Part shown: positions 1-7,948 of the stretch, in pieces
Position numbering within the stretch: the stretch's first letter is position 1
Layout: every line of letters starts with the position of its first letter
From: Actinoplanes sp. NBRC 103695
GTDB lineage: Bacteria > Actinomycetota > Actinomycetes > Mycobacteriales > Micromonosporaceae
Assembly: GCF_030269485.1 (NCBI RefSeq)
Contig: NZ_BSTL01000004.1
Span: forward strand, 310,001-374,000
DNA length: 64,000 nt
Reading direction: 5' to 3'
Position numbers and translations under genes: made by a program
The notes under the pieces: generated by a model
Databases searched by the model: none
Seen by the model: only the letters and a program-made list of their open reading frames with translations
Told to the model about the DNA's origin: nothing

Positions 1-933
1 TACGACTTCATCGGCAACGACGCGGTCGCCGACGACTGCGCCGGCCACGGCACGCACGTCGCGGGCATCCTGGGCGGCGCCACCTACGGCGTGGCCAAGA
101 AGGTCAGGATCGTCGCCGTCCGCGTCCTCAACTGCAAGGGCGTCGGCTACCTCTCGGACATCATCGACGGCGTCAACTGGGTCACCGCCCACGCGATCAA
201 GCCGGCGGTCGCCACCATGAGCCTCGGCGCGACGGGCAGCTCCCCGGGCATGAACGCGGCCGTCAACCGCTCCATCGCCAGCGGCGTCACGTACGCCGTG
301 GCGGCCGGCAACGACAACCGCAACGCCGCCGGTTACACCCCCGCGTCCGTCCCCGCCGCCATCACGGTGGGCGCGACCGCGAACGGCGACCGCCGCGCCG
401 CGTTCTCCAACTGGGGCTCCCGCGTGGACATCTTCGCCCCCGGCTACGCCATCCGCTCGTCCTTCATCGGCAGCAACACCGCCACCCGCGTCATGAGCGG
501 CACGTCCATGGCCACCCCGTTCGTGGCCGGCGCCGCGGCGCTCATCCTGGACGCGCACACCACCTACCGCCCTGCCGCGGTGACGGCGGCCCTGCTGCGC
601 AACGCCACGCCCCGGGTGGTCGCCGACCCCAAGGGCGCCACGAACCGCCTTCTCTACATCCCCCGCCCGCCGGCGCCTCCGGCGTTCAAGACCAAGACCC
701 TGCCCCCGGGTACGGTCGGAAAGGCTTACGCCGCCCGCCTGGACCTGGTGTCCGCCCGGGCCGGCGCCTGGCGCATCTCGGCCGGCGCCCTGCCCGCCGG
801 GCTGCGCATGTCCACGATCGGCCGGATCGTGGGCACCCCGACGACGGCCGGCTCGTCCCGCGTGCAGATCACCTTCACCGACTATGTCCCCCGGGCCGGG
901 AAGCGCACGTTCATCATCACCATCCGCCCCTGA
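1..933 (+). CDS. S8 family subtilisin-like serine protease, 5'-truncated by window edge
   Basis: C-terminal part of a secreted subtilase; the reading frame is open from base 1. The catalytic His lies in HGTHVAG (window residue 16), the oxyanion Asn in AAGNDN near residue 104, and the nucleophile Ser in SGTSMATP (residue 169). The catalytic Asp and signal peptide lie upstream of the window. After the protease fold (to about residue 220) comes an 80-residue putative Ig-like (He_PIG) module with the typical LPAGL...GTPT pattern, as in many exported actinobacterial enzymes. It probably degrades extracellular protein. The gene ends in a strong hairpin terminator. Confidence 0.93.
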   Translation, partial: YDFIGNDAVADDCAGHGTHVAGILGGATYGVAKKVRIVAVRVLNCKGVGYLSDIIDGVNWVTAHAIKPAVATMSLGATGSSPGMNAAVNRSIASGVTYAVAAGNDNRNAAGYTPASVPAAITVGATANGDRRAAFSNWGSRVDIFAPGYAIRSSFIGSNTATRVMSGTSMATPFVAGAAALILDAHTTYRPAAVTAALLRNATPRVVADPKGATNRLLYIPRPPAPPAFKTKTLPPGTVGKAYAARLDLVSARAGAWRISAGALPAGLRMSTIGRIVGTPTTAGSSRVQITFTDYVPRAGKRTFIITIRP

Positions 934-950
934 CGATTGCCGTTCCCGCC

Positions 951-980
951 ACCCCGTCCTCCCGCCTGGGAGGGCGGGGT
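951..980 (+). terminator. Intrinsic terminator hairpin of the subtilase gene
   Basis: Eighteen bases after the stop codon, the arm at 952-963 pairs with 968-979 over 12 bp with one G-U pair; A951-T980 extends it, and the loop is GCCT. There is no T-tract, which is usual for actinobacterial terminators. The 3' arm is also the start of the tandem repeat that follows. Confidence 0.75.
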
Positions 981-1053
981 GGTCGTGTCGGCCCGCCTGG
1001 GAGGGCGGGGTGGTCGTGTCGGCCTGCCTGGGAGGGCGGGGTGGTCGTGTCGG
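961..1053. repeat. 31-bp tandem repeat, three copies
   Basis: Units start at 961, 992 and 1023 and differ by a single base (C/T at unit position 3). Each carries CCCGCC...GGCGGG, so each can form its own hairpin. The array looks like an amplification of the terminator's 3' half. Confidence 0.85.
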
Positions 1054-1087
1054 CGGCGATCTCCAGTGGTGGTTCGTTGGTCCTGTG

Positions 1088-1159
1088 GCCGCCAGGTCTG
1101 CGCTGCCTGTGGCCGCCAGGTCTGCGCCGCCCGTCGCCGCCAGGTCTGCGCCGCCTGTT
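1088..1159. repeat. 24-bp tandem repeat, three copies
   Basis: Units begin at 1088, 1112 and 1136 around the core GCCGCCAGGTCTGCGC, with increasing divergence in the last third. The stretch 934-1594 has no convincing gene: the long ORFs crossing it on either strand are compositionally biased Arg/Pro/Gly strings with poor codon use. Confidence 0.75.
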
Positions 1160-1295
1160 GCCGGCCGGCGCTGCTCGTTCTGACGGCCCGCGCTGTCGCC
1201 GCCCGGCCGTTGTCCTGTCCACCCACCGCTTGTGGCCTTCTGCCACGGGGAGATCTCGCGATCTCGTCACGAATGTGTCAAAGATGAAGCCGGCG

Positions 1296-1376
1296 CCGCC
1301 ACCTCCCCCACCCCGTTCACTGGGTGGGCGCAAATGTAGGAGCCGGGTACGACATTCTTCTCCGGCTGTCCCCAGC
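1296..1376 (+). repeat. Dispersed intergenic element, copy A
   Basis: Hairpin CCCACCC (1307-1313) / GGGTGGG (1322-1328), then a conserved tail with GTAG, GACATT and a degenerate CTGTCCCCA in place of the DnaA-box-like end. It aligns with copies at 4331-4410 (plus) and 9626-9697 (minus). Confidence 0.6.
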
Positions 1377-1594
1377 CACGGCGGACTGGCGTGAGGCGAC
1401 GTCCGCGGCCGGCGGTCGCGGCATGGCCTGGACGTCGCGCCCGGCTCGCGGAGTGGGAACAGGGCTTTGAGGCGCGCGTACCTGTAAACGGTTTTGAACT
1501 TGAACGAGAAAAACGGCGGGGAAGCCACCAAGGCCTCCCCGCCGGAAAGCAACGCCGGAAAGCAACGCCGGAAAGAAGTCCGGCGCGGGTTTGG

Positions 1595-2158
1595 TCAGGC
1601 GCGGACGTCGAGCAGGTCGCCGCTGGACATGACCGCTCGGAGCCGGCCCAGGTCGACGCCGCGGTTCTGGAGCATCGCGATCAGGTCGGGTGCCGTCGCG
1701 GCCTGGCCGGCGACCTGCTCGGCGGGCATGTTGAGCAGGTCGCTCACGCCGTCGAGCTTGGCCGGGTCCGCGAGGCCGCCGTTGTGGCCGTGGGCGGGCG
1801 GCGAGGGAGTGCCGCGGGTGGGCGGCGGGGGAGTGCCGCGGGTGGGCGGCGGGGGAGTGCCGCGGGTGGGCGGCGGGGGAGTGCCGGTGCGCGCGGCGAT
1901 GCGCTCGGCCTCCTCGGACGCGCCGGTCGGGAGGCCGGCCTTGATGGCGTCGACGAGTTCGGTACGCGTCACGCCCTGGGCCGTGGCCACGTCCTGGAGT
2001 GACTTTCCGGCGCTGAGCTCGGACCGCACGGCGTTGCTGCTGAGACCGAGAGTGTCGGCCACGGCGGCCATCGTGTCGCGTTCGGGAACGGGAGTCGCCG
2101 GGGCGACGCGGTAAGCCGCTGCCGCCGAGGCCGCGCTGAAGCTGGTGATGGACGTCAT
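1595..2158 (-). CDS. Hypothetical protein with Pro-rich tandem repeat
   Basis: 187 aa; ATG at 2158 preceded by a good GGAAGAAG ribosome site. No known function recognised. The N-terminal 100 residues are helical and hold an HTH-like, swarming-repeat-like stretch (LGLSSNAVRSELSAGKSL, then GVTRTELVDAI). The middle contains four 8-residue repeats of the type TRGTPPPP, encoded by near-identical 24-bp units (about 1795-1885). The C-terminal 60 residues form a second helical module ending in SGDLLDVRA. The Pro-rich tract looks like a flexible linker. There is no signal peptide or membrane segment. It diverges from the HTH gene at 2297. Confidence 0.75.
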   Translation of the reverse strand: MTSITSFSAASAAAAYRVAPATPVPERDTMAAVADTLGLSSNAVRSELSAGKSLQDVATAQGVTRTELVDAIKAGLPTGASEEAERIAARTGTPPPPTRGTPPPPTRGTPPPPTRGTPSPPAHGHNGGLADPAKLDGVSDLLNMPAEQVAGQAATAPDLIAMLQNRGVDLGRLRAVMSSGDLLDVRA

Positions 2159-2252
2159 GGGTCTTCTTCCGTGAAGGGCCGGGGGTCGGCCCGTACGGCC
2201 CTGACTGTCGGCGGGCATCCGCGGGTCTTTCGGACTTTCCCCGAAGTTGTCT

Positions 2253-2280
2253 CCCCGGGGTTGACAGTAACCCCCGGGGT
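2253..2280. promoter_or_regulatory. Candidate operator between divergent genes
   Basis: CCCCGGGGTT (2253-2262), six bases, then AACCCCCGGGG form an inverted repeat. The direct motif CCGGGG(T)TGACA occurs at both arms and a degenerate third copy (AACCCGGGGATGACA) lies just inside the downstream gene. The position between 2158(-) and 2297(+) suits autoregulation by the HTH protein. Confidence 0.4.
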
Positions 2281-2296
2281 GACACATCATTTCCCC

Positions 2297-2722
2297 ATGA
2301 GCGGTCAACCCGGGGATGACAAGAGCTGGGACGAGGTTCTGGCTCACCGGCCGCCCGACGTCCGCAGTCCGGTCCGCGAGCGCTTCGAGTCCGCCGGTGT
2401 CGCGCCGGGCCAGGTGCGGGCCGCGCTCGCGGACGGTGGCGACGCGTTGTTCGCCGCGTTGTCCGGCAGGGGCGACTGGGCCGAGCCGTTCGGCGGCGCG
2501 CTCGCGGTGGCCCTGCTGGCCGCCGAGGTGGGCGCCCTGGCCGCGCATCTCACGTCGCGCGGCTCGGCCATCCGGGCCGCCGCGGTGGAGGCGCTGCTCG
2601 ACGAGTTCAGCGCCGTCACGGTCGCCGGGCGGCTGGGCGTGTCCCGGCAGAAGGTCTACGACATCGCCCGCCCGAGCAACGGTTCCTTCATCACTCGAGC
2701 TCCCTGGAGGGCAGCGGAATGA
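2297..2722 (+). CDS. Small helix-turn-helix protein, putative regulator
   Basis: 141 aa from ATG 2297; longer upstream frames run through the operator-like palindrome and are unlikely. The C-terminal half is Ala-rich and helical and ends with a recognisable HTH: a helix around AVTVAGRLGV, a turn, then SRQKVYDIARP. No cofactor or ligand domain is visible. Its stop overlaps the start of the next gene in ATGA, so the two are probably co-translated. The role as autoregulator of this pair is inferred from the palindrome just upstream. Confidence 0.75.
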   Translation: MSGQPGDDKSWDEVLAHRPPDVRSPVRERFESAGVAPGQVRAALADGGDALFAALSGRGDWAEPFGGALAVALLAAEVGALAAHLTSRGSAIRAAAVEALLDEFSAVTVAGRLGVSRQKVYDIARPSNGSFITRAPWRAAE

Positions 2723-3225
2723 ACGCCGGCATCCGTGACGAGGTCGCCCTGCCCGACCCGGCCGTGCAGTCCCTGGTCCATCCGCTCGACCTGCCCGAGG
2801 CGCGCTCGCTCTACCGCAAGGCGCGGCTCGTCGCCGCGTTCACCGGGCTTCCGGTCGCCGCGCTGGTCGCGGCCATTGTCGCGTACGCCGTCCGGCACGT
2901 GATCCCGCCGCTCGTGGTCTTCCTGGCCCTGTCCGTGTTCGGCGCCCTGGCCGTGCGGTGGTCCACCGTCCGGGCGTGGGACTACATCCCGCGCAAGCGT
3001 CAGGATCGGGAACGCCCGCCGCCGCGTGCTGCTCTTCTGGGGCGCCGTGACGATGGCCGGCGTGGCCGCGGTGGTCGGCGCCGTGAAGCTCTGGAAACGC
3101 TTCTGATCCAGCTTCGCCGTGCGCGAGGGGCCGGGCTTCCGGCCTCTCGTGTCGCGTCCGGTGCCCGAAGTCACACTATTCCCATATGGTGGACAGGCTT
3201 TGACGGGCCGTCACCGGACTGGTGA
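2719..3225 (+). CDS. Small membrane protein, apparently frameshifted near 2998
   Basis: Starts in an ATGA overlap with the HTH gene. The first 92 residues are coding-like and hold two membrane helices (about residues 35-55 and 62-82), followed by WDYIPRKR. From about 2998 this frame loses its G/C third-position bias. The +1 frame instead continues with perfect bias to a stop at 3104-3106, encoding a third hydrophobic helix (VLLFWGAVTMAGVAAVV) and a basic end (KLWKRF). The natural product is therefore probably a three-helix protein of about 128 aa ending at 3106; the longer open frame to 3225 is an artefact of a one-base change or a sequence error. Function unknown. Confidence 0.6.
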   Translation: MNAGIRDEVALPDPAVQSLVHPLDLPEARSLYRKARLVAAFTGLPVAALVAAIVAYAVRHVIPPLVVFLALSVFGALAVRWSTVRAWDYIPRKRQDRERPPPRAALLGRRDDGRRGRGGRRREALETLLIQLRRARGAGLPASRVASGARSHTIPIWWTGFDGPSPDW

Positions 3226-3467
3226 CGATGGGCTCATGCAGCGGCGTGAGCGACTCACCACGCGCATTGCCATCGACCTTCTCCGGTGCGCAAGCGCCCG
3301 GTGTCCGCGCTGCCTCCGACCCTGATCGGGTCCACCTCGCGATGTTCTCGCCACGGCGCATCGCCGCGTCGTAAAACCTATCCCGCATATGGGAAATGTA
3401 TTCAAAGCCCGCCGTCGCGATCCGGCGGCCGCGCGCTCCACCCCACCGCATCCACCCGGAGGACCCG
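3107..3467. other. Intergenic region with hairpin and paired TTCCCATATG sites
   Basis: No gene seen. A perfect 7-bp hairpin CGTCACC/GGTGACG lies at 3209-3227. TTCCCATATG occurs at 3179-3188, and its reverse complement at 3386-3395, 73 bp before the next gene: a possible operator pair. Confidence 0.4.
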
Positions 3468-4082
3468 ATGTCCGCACCCGCCGTAGCCGAACTGATCACC
3501 AACTCCGCCCACACGCCGGTCACCCACCGGCGACCGCGACTGCGCGCCGTCCCGGACACCTCGCATCCGGCGCCGTCCACCGCCCCTCCGGCTGTTCCTC
3601 CGGCTGCTGCTCCGGCCGCTCCGTTGACCGCTCCTCTGGTCGCTCCCTTGACCGTGACCATCAGCATCGACGGCGGTGAAGTGGAGAGCCGTGACCGGCT
3701 GCTGGCCGCGTTGCGCGAGCTGGTCTCCCTGGCCGGTCCGGGCGCCGACGTCGCGCTGCGCGCACCCGCCGAGGCGCCGGCCGGCGAACCCGGGGTCATC
3801 AGCCTGGACCCGGCGCCGCGAGCCGCCTTCCGGGACGGCAAGCTGCTCGATCTGAGCCGGCTCGAATACGACCTGCTGCTCTTCTTCGCGGAGCACCCGC
3901 GCCAGGTGTTCACGCGGGCGCAGTTGCTGTCCCGGGTGTGGGGGCACGTGCACACCGGAGTGCGAACGGTGGATGTGCACATCAGCCGGCTGCGTACCAA
4001 GCTGGACGACCCTGAGTTGATCACCACGGTCTACGGGGTGGGGTACCGGCTGGCCGACTCGGCGCCGGTCCGGCTCGTCTGA
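3468..4082 (+). CDS. Winged-helix (OmpR/PhoB-type) DNA-binding protein without receiver domain
   Basis: 204 aa from ATG 3468, which has GGAGGA at the right distance; an ATG 72 bp upstream lacks one. Residues 1-55 are a Pro/Ala-rich linker and about 58-95 a short alpha/beta module. The last 95 residues are a complete Trans_Reg_C winged helix (FRDGKLLDLSRLEYDLLLFF, then FTRAQLLSRVWG, VDVHISRLRTKL, TTVYGVGYRL). There is no phosphorylatable receiver domain and no adjacent kinase, so it is an orphan, non-canonical regulator. Confidence 0.85.
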   Translation: MSAPAVAELITNSAHTPVTHRRPRLRAVPDTSHPAPSTAPPAVPPAAAPAAPLTAPLVAPLTVTISIDGGEVESRDRLLAALRELVSLAGPGADVALRAPAEAPAGEPGVISLDPAPRAAFRDGKLLDLSRLEYDLLLFFAEHPRQVFTRAQLLSRVWGHVHTGVRTVDVHISRLRTKLDDPELITTVYGVGYRLADSAPVRLV

Positions 4083-4180
4083 GTGGCGGTCCGGCAGGCC
4101 GTTCCGCCGCGGCCTGATGGGGCCGCCGGGGTGGCCCGCATGCTCGGGCGTCGTTGCTGCGGCCGCCTTCGCCGGGGTCG

Positions 4181-4288
4181 GCCGGGCGGGTCGGCAGGTG
4201 GCCGGGCGGGTCGGCGGGCGGCCGGGCGGGTCGGCGGGCGGCCGGGCGGGTCGGCGGGCGGCCGGGCGGGTCGGCGGGCGGCCGGGGC
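4181..4288. repeat. 20-bp GC-only tandem repeat, five copies plus partial
   Basis: Exact 20-bp period with units starting at 4181, 4201, 4221, 4241 and 4261 and a partial sixth. The first unit differs at two sites. It lies in the 454-bp gap 4083-4536, which contains no convincing gene. Confidence 0.85.
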
Positions 4289-4330
4289 GCCGACCGGCGG
4301 TCGCTGTTGATCTTGGAGCTTCGCGCGCGC

Positions 4331-4410
4331 ACCGCCACCGCCCCCACCCCTCTGGGTGGGCGGGAAAAGTAGCAGCCACGTGTGACATTTCCCGCGCGTT
4401 ATCCACAGGT
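4331..4410 (+). repeat. Dispersed intergenic element, copy B, with perfect DnaA-box sequence
   Basis: Hairpin CCCACCC (4343-4349) / GGGTGGG (4354-4360), a GTAGCAGCC...GTGACATT tail, then TTATCCACA at 4399-4407, identical to the E. coli DnaA-box consensus. Homologous to copies at 1296 and 9626. Confidence 0.65.
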
Positions 4411-4536
4411 GGGCGGCGGTTACCGGCAATTCGGTCGCAAGTCACCCGATATTGTGTGCGCGGTGGCGGCGTGTCCTGGACCGGCATGGCCTGCATTGCC
4501 TATCGTGTCAATAGGAATTCTGGCAAGGGGGCGCGG

Positions 4537-5952
4537 ATGTCCGGGCGGCAGGTCGTTGCGGTGGTCGGTGGCGGCTGTGCGGGAGTGCTGGCGTCCGTCG
4601 CCGTGCTGCGCCGGACCGACGCCGACGTGGTGCTCATCGAGCCGGGCGAGCCGGGCGGCGGCGTCGCCTACGGTCCGTCCGCGCGGCCGTGGCACCTGCT
4701 CAACTCGCGCGCCGGCGCGATGAGCGCCTTCCCCGACGACCCGGGGCACTTCGTGCGCTGGGCCGGTGTGGAGCGGTGTGATTTCGTGCCGCGGCGGATC
4801 TACGGCCGCTATCTGCGCGAGGTGCTGGACTGGGCGGCCGTCGCGCACCCGGGCCGCCTGCGCTGGGTGCCGGGCCGGGTGGCCGATGTCCGCACCGATC
4901 CCGTGGTGGTGCTGGAGGACGGCCGGGAGATCCGGGCCGACGAGGTGGTTCTCGCCCTGGGCAACCCGGCGGTGTCGCATCCGGCGGGCCTTCCGGCGGC
5001 CTTCCGCGAGCACCCGTCCTATGTGGCCGACCCGTGGCGCCCGGGCGCCTTGGAGAGCTTGCCGCGCGACCGCCCGATCCTGCTCATCGGCACCGGGCTC
5101 ACGGCCGTCGACGTCGCGCTGACGCTGACCTCGGAGGGGGGCGAGGCTACGGACTCCGTGCCGGCCTCGGAGGGGGGCGAGGCTACGGACTCCGTGCCGG
5201 AGAAGGTCGAGAACCCGGACGCCGGCCCGGGCGCCTTCTGGGACGGCCCGGCCTGGGACGGCCGGATCGGCGGCGTGCCCTGGAACGAGCCGGACTGGCC
5301 CGAGCCGACGGCCGACATCATCGCCTTCAGCCGCCGCGGCATGCTCCCGCTGGAGCATGTGGAGCAGCCCGCCGAGCTGGCGCCCCCCACCCTGACGGGC
5401 CGGTCCGCGCTGCGTGACCTGATCCGGGCGATCCGCGAGGCGGCCGGCACGGCGTCCGACTGGCGCGCGGTGGTCGACGGCCTGCGCCCGGACACCGACC
5501 AGCTCTGGTCCCAGTTCAGCGACCGGGACCGCGACGCCTTCCTCCGCCACCTGTCGCGCGTCTGGGAGTGTCACCGCCACCGGATGGCGCCGCCGGTGGC
5601 CGCCCGCATCGCCCAGCTTCGCGGCGAGGGCCGGTTGCGGGTCCGCGCGGGCGCCCCGCCGGCCGGCCTGGCCGTGGGGGGCATCGTCAACTGCGCAGGT
5701 CCAGGCCGTCTTCCGTACGCCGCGACCGGCCTGACCGCCACCCTGCTCCGCAAGGGCCTGGCCCGGGTGGGCCCGCACAGCCTGGGCCTCGACGTGGACC
5801 ACACCGGTCGCATCCACCGCAACATCTGGGTGATCGGCCCGCTGCGCCGCGGCGTCCAGTGGGAGACGACGGCCGTCCCGGAGATCCGGTCGCAGGCGCG
5901 TGATCTGGCCGAGGACATCGCCGGCGCCGAGACCCTGTGGCCCGCCGCCTAG
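4537..5952 (+). CDS. FAD/NAD(P)-binding oxidoreductase (NAD_binding_9 type)
   Basis: 471 aa from ATG 4537, with AAGGGGGCG upstream. The N-terminal Rossmann dinucleotide site is VVGGGCAG, with the acidic end of beta-2 in LIEPGEPGGGVAY. A second nucleotide-binding segment is ILLIGTGLTAVDVAL, and NCAGPGR near residue 390 is typical of FAD-binding homologues. The family is found beside hydroxyacylglutathione hydrolase-like and siderophore genes; the substrate is unknown. After residue about 197 an exact 36-bp duplication (5131-5200) repeats the peptide SEGGEATDSVPA in a surface-loop position. It is monocistronic. Confidence 0.85.
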   Translation: MSGRQVVAVVGGGCAGVLASVAVLRRTDADVVLIEPGEPGGGVAYGPSARPWHLLNSRAGAMSAFPDDPGHFVRWAGVERCDFVPRRIYGRYLREVLDWAAVAHPGRLRWVPGRVADVRTDPVVVLEDGREIRADEVVLALGNPAVSHPAGLPAAFREHPSYVADPWRPGALESLPRDRPILLIGTGLTAVDVALTLTSEGGEATDSVPASEGGEATDSVPEKVENPDAGPGAFWDGPAWDGRIGGVPWNEPDWPEPTADIIAFSRRGMLPLEHVEQPAELAPPTLTGRSALRDLIRAIREAAGTASDWRAVVDGLRPDTDQLWSQFSDRDRDAFLRHLSRVWECHRHRMAPPVAARIAQLRGEGRLRVRAGAPPAGLAVGGIVNCAGPGRLPYAATGLTATLLRKGLARVGPHSLGLDVDHTGRIHRNIWVIGPLRRGVQWETTAVPEIRSQARDLAEDIAGAETLWPAA

Positions 5953-6152
5953 GTGGTAGGCATCCCGGTTGAGTAATAAGACGAACGTATGACGACCGTA
6001 AAACGCCAGCTCAGCACTGGTTTGAAGGCGGTCGATGAAACATTGTGTAAACCTTAACGAACCTTGAGCAATGCATCGATCGCGTTCAATACTGCTTGAG
6101 CACCTCCGGGAACGCCGAACCCCCGGCGTTCCCCATCCCCCTGGGAGGAAAC

Positions 6153-7190
6153 GTGCTCAACCCGAAGCTTCGCCGACCGATCGTCGGCCTGGCCGTCGGC
6201 ATTCTCGCCAGCGGTGCCTTCGCCTCCTCACCGGCGGCGGCCGCCCCGCTGAGCGCCGACGCGACGTTCGCCGCGTCGACCCTCGCCTCCACCCTGGACG
6301 CCCAGCTGGGCGACCGGGACGCCGGCTCGTTCATCCGCTCGGACGGTGAACTCGTCGTCAACGTGACCAGCGCCGCCGACGCGAAGGCCGTCACCGCGGC
6401 CGGCGCCACGCCCCGCATCGTCGAGCGCAGCGCGGCCGTCCTGGCCGCGGCGAACGACACCCTGACCGACGACCTGACCGTCACGGGCACCTCGTTCGGC
6501 GTGGACCCGATCACGAACCAGGTCGTGGTCTCGGCCGACAGCACGGTCAAGGGCGCCAAGCTGAAGCAGGTCCGGGAGCTCGTCGCCGGTCTGGGTGACT
6601 CGGCCCGCCTGGAGATCGAGTCCGGCAAGCTGACCACGCTGATCTCCGGCGGCGACGCCATCTACACCGGCGGCGGCCGCTGCTCGCTGGGCTTCAACGT
6701 GCAGTCCGGCTCCACGCAGTACTTCCTGACCGCCGGTCACTGCACCAACATCGGCTCGTCGTGGTCGGCCTCGTCGGGCGGCTCGCAGATCGGCACGCGT
6801 TCCGGCACCAGCTTCCCGGGCAACGACTACGGCATCGTGCGCTACACCAGCACGATCGCCCGCCCGGGTCAGGTCGGCTCCCAGGACATCACCAGCGCCG
6901 GCACCCCGGCGGTCGGCGCGGCGGTCACCCGTCGCGGTTCCACCACCGGCACCCACTCCGGCACGGTCAGCCAGCTGAACGCGACCGTGAACTACGCCGA
7001 GGGCCGCGTCACCGGCCTGATCCGCACCAACGTCTGCGCCGAGCCCGGCGACAGCGGCGGCTCGCTCTACCGGGGCACGGTCGCCTACGGCCTGACCTCC
7101 GGCGGCAGCGGCAACTGCTCCTCCGGCGGTACGACCTACTTCCAGCCGGTCACCGAGGCCCTCTCGGTGTACGGCGTGAGCGTCTACTGA
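6153..7190 (+). CDS. Secreted S1 family serine protease (streptogrisin/alpha-lytic type)
   Basis: 345 aa from GTG 6153, which follows GGGAGGAA. A signal peptide (residues 1-30, ending ASSPAAAA) is followed by a propeptide with the alpha-lytic prodomain pattern (to about residue 165). The mature chymotrypsin fold then begins near IYTGGGRCS. Catalytic triad: His196 in TAGHC, Asp225 in GNDYG and Ser301 in PGDSGGS; cysteines flank His and Ser as in streptogrisins. Exported and self-processed, it acts outside the cell. The upstream region (6040-6070) has the direct repeat AACCTTAACGAACCTT. Confidence 0.95.
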   Translation: MLNPKLRRPIVGLAVGILASGAFASSPAAAAPLSADATFAASTLASTLDAQLGDRDAGSFIRSDGELVVNVTSAADAKAVTAAGATPRIVERSAAVLAAANDTLTDDLTVTGTSFGVDPITNQVVVSADSTVKGAKLKQVRELVAGLGDSARLEIESGKLTTLISGGDAIYTGGGRCSLGFNVQSGSTQYFLTAGHCTNIGSSWSASSGGSQIGTRSGTSFPGNDYGIVRYTSTIARPGQVGSQDITSAGTPAVGAAVTRRGSTTGTHSGTVSQLNATVNYAEGRVTGLIRTNVCAEPGDSGGSLYRGTVAYGLTSGGSGNCSSGGTTYFQPVTEALSVYGVSVY

Positions 7191-7211
7191 CGTACGCAGA
7201 CGATTGAAGAA

Positions 7212-7239
7212 GGGGCCTCGCTCAGCCGGGCGGGGCCTC
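7212..7239. terminator. Bidirectional terminator between convergent genes
   Basis: A 10-bp stem from 7214 to 7237 (with G-U pairs), extended to 7212/7239, with a four-base loop. TCTTTG follows on the plus strand and TTCTTCAAT on the minus strand. It overlaps the 3' end of the HxlR gene. Confidence 0.7.
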
Positions 7240-7734
7240 TTTGCGCGCCAGGTAGGCCGCGGTCAGCCCCTCGAGCACCGACGCCGTCCCGGCCGGACGC
7301 GGCACCCCGAGATGCAGTTCCCGCAGCTCGTCCATGAACGCCTCCCACATCGCCGGCCCGCCCTCCTCCAGCAGTTCGGCGCGGATGGCCAGGTCGGGCG
7401 TGACGGGCAGATGCCGCCGGCCCCAGGCGCCGAGAACCGCCATCACCGGCACGAGCTGGATGGCCGGTTCGGTGAGGCTGACGCGTACGCGTTGCTTGTG
7501 TCCCGGGTCCGGCGCCGAGGTGATCAGGCCCTGCTGGGTGAGTTTCGCCATCCGGTCGGCCAGGATGTTCGACGCGATGCCCTCCTCCGACTGCGTGAGC
7601 AGCGCGCGGAAGTGCCGCCGGTTGCCGAACATGATGTCCCGGATGATCAGCAGCGACCACTTGTCCCCGATCACCTCGAGCGACAGGTTGATCGGGCAGC
7701 CGGACCGATGTGCCTCGCTCATCGCATCCCCCAA
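7222..7734 (-). CDS. HxlR family winged-helix transcriptional regulator
   Basis: 170 aa from ATG 7734 (a second in-frame ATG at 7722 is possible). It has the family signature: a conserved N-terminal Cys (SGCPINLSLEVIGDKWSLLIIRDI) followed by the winged helix (FRALLTQSEEGIASNILADRMAKL, wing at HKQRVRVSLT). The remainder is a longer helical C-terminus than in minimal HxlR proteins. Such proteins often sense redox or electrophilic stress and control a neighbouring gene. The perfect palindrome 19 bp upstream is the likely operator. The former target may be the broken gene fragment just beyond it. Confidence 0.9.
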   Translation of the reverse strand: MGDAMSEAHRSGCPINLSLEVIGDKWSLLIIRDIMFGNRRHFRALLTQSEEGIASNILADRMAKLTQQGLITSAPDPGHKQRVRVSLTEPAIQLVPVMAVLGAWGRRHLPVTPDLAIRAELLEEGGPAMWEAFMDELRELHLGVPRPAGTASVLEGLTAAYLARKEAPPG

Positions 7735-7752
7735 GACCCGGCGAAAGACCGC

Positions 7753-7765
7753 TTGTAGTCTACAA
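7753..7765. promoter_or_regulatory. Palindromic operator TTGTAG-T-CTACAA
   Basis: Perfect 13-bp dyad 19 bp upstream of the HxlR start codon. The spacing and symmetry suit a winged-helix dimer, so it is probably an autoregulatory site. Confidence 0.6.
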
Positions 7766-7937
7766 CCGGTTCTGGGGCTGCGTGCCGACGAGGGTGGTCA
7801 TCCGCTCCGCCACCTCGTCCTCTGGGCGTCCAGCAGGTCACCCGCGACCCGGGAGGGCAGCGTGGTGGTCAGCCGGACCGTGTCCACGTAGCGGGCGAGC
7901 TGCTCGGTCACCGTCGTCTGCAGCGTCGTGCTCGCGG
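7760..7937 (-). pseudogene. Remnant of an unidentified gene, frameshifted
   Basis: The minus strand here has strong G/C third-position coding bias in two successive frames. The first reads TEQLARYVDTVRLTTTLPS and then RVAGDLLDA; a shift of frame near 7825 gives PEDEVAERMTTLVGTQPQ, with a TAG stop at 7760-7762 inside the HxlR operator. This looks like the 3' part of a real gene broken by one indel. A GTG at 7911 could be its own start. The family is not recognised. Confidence 0.4.
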
Positions 7938-7948
7938 TGGATCAGGGC

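Noticed and set aside
917-1552. Arg/Pro-rich 211-codon ORF over the repeat region
   Set aside because: Reading through tandem repeats gives repetitive, low-complexity protein with no start signal.
4399-4407. TTATCCACA as part of a replication origin
   Set aside because: A single box inside a dispersed repeat; no box cluster, AT-rich zone, dnaA or dnaN nearby.
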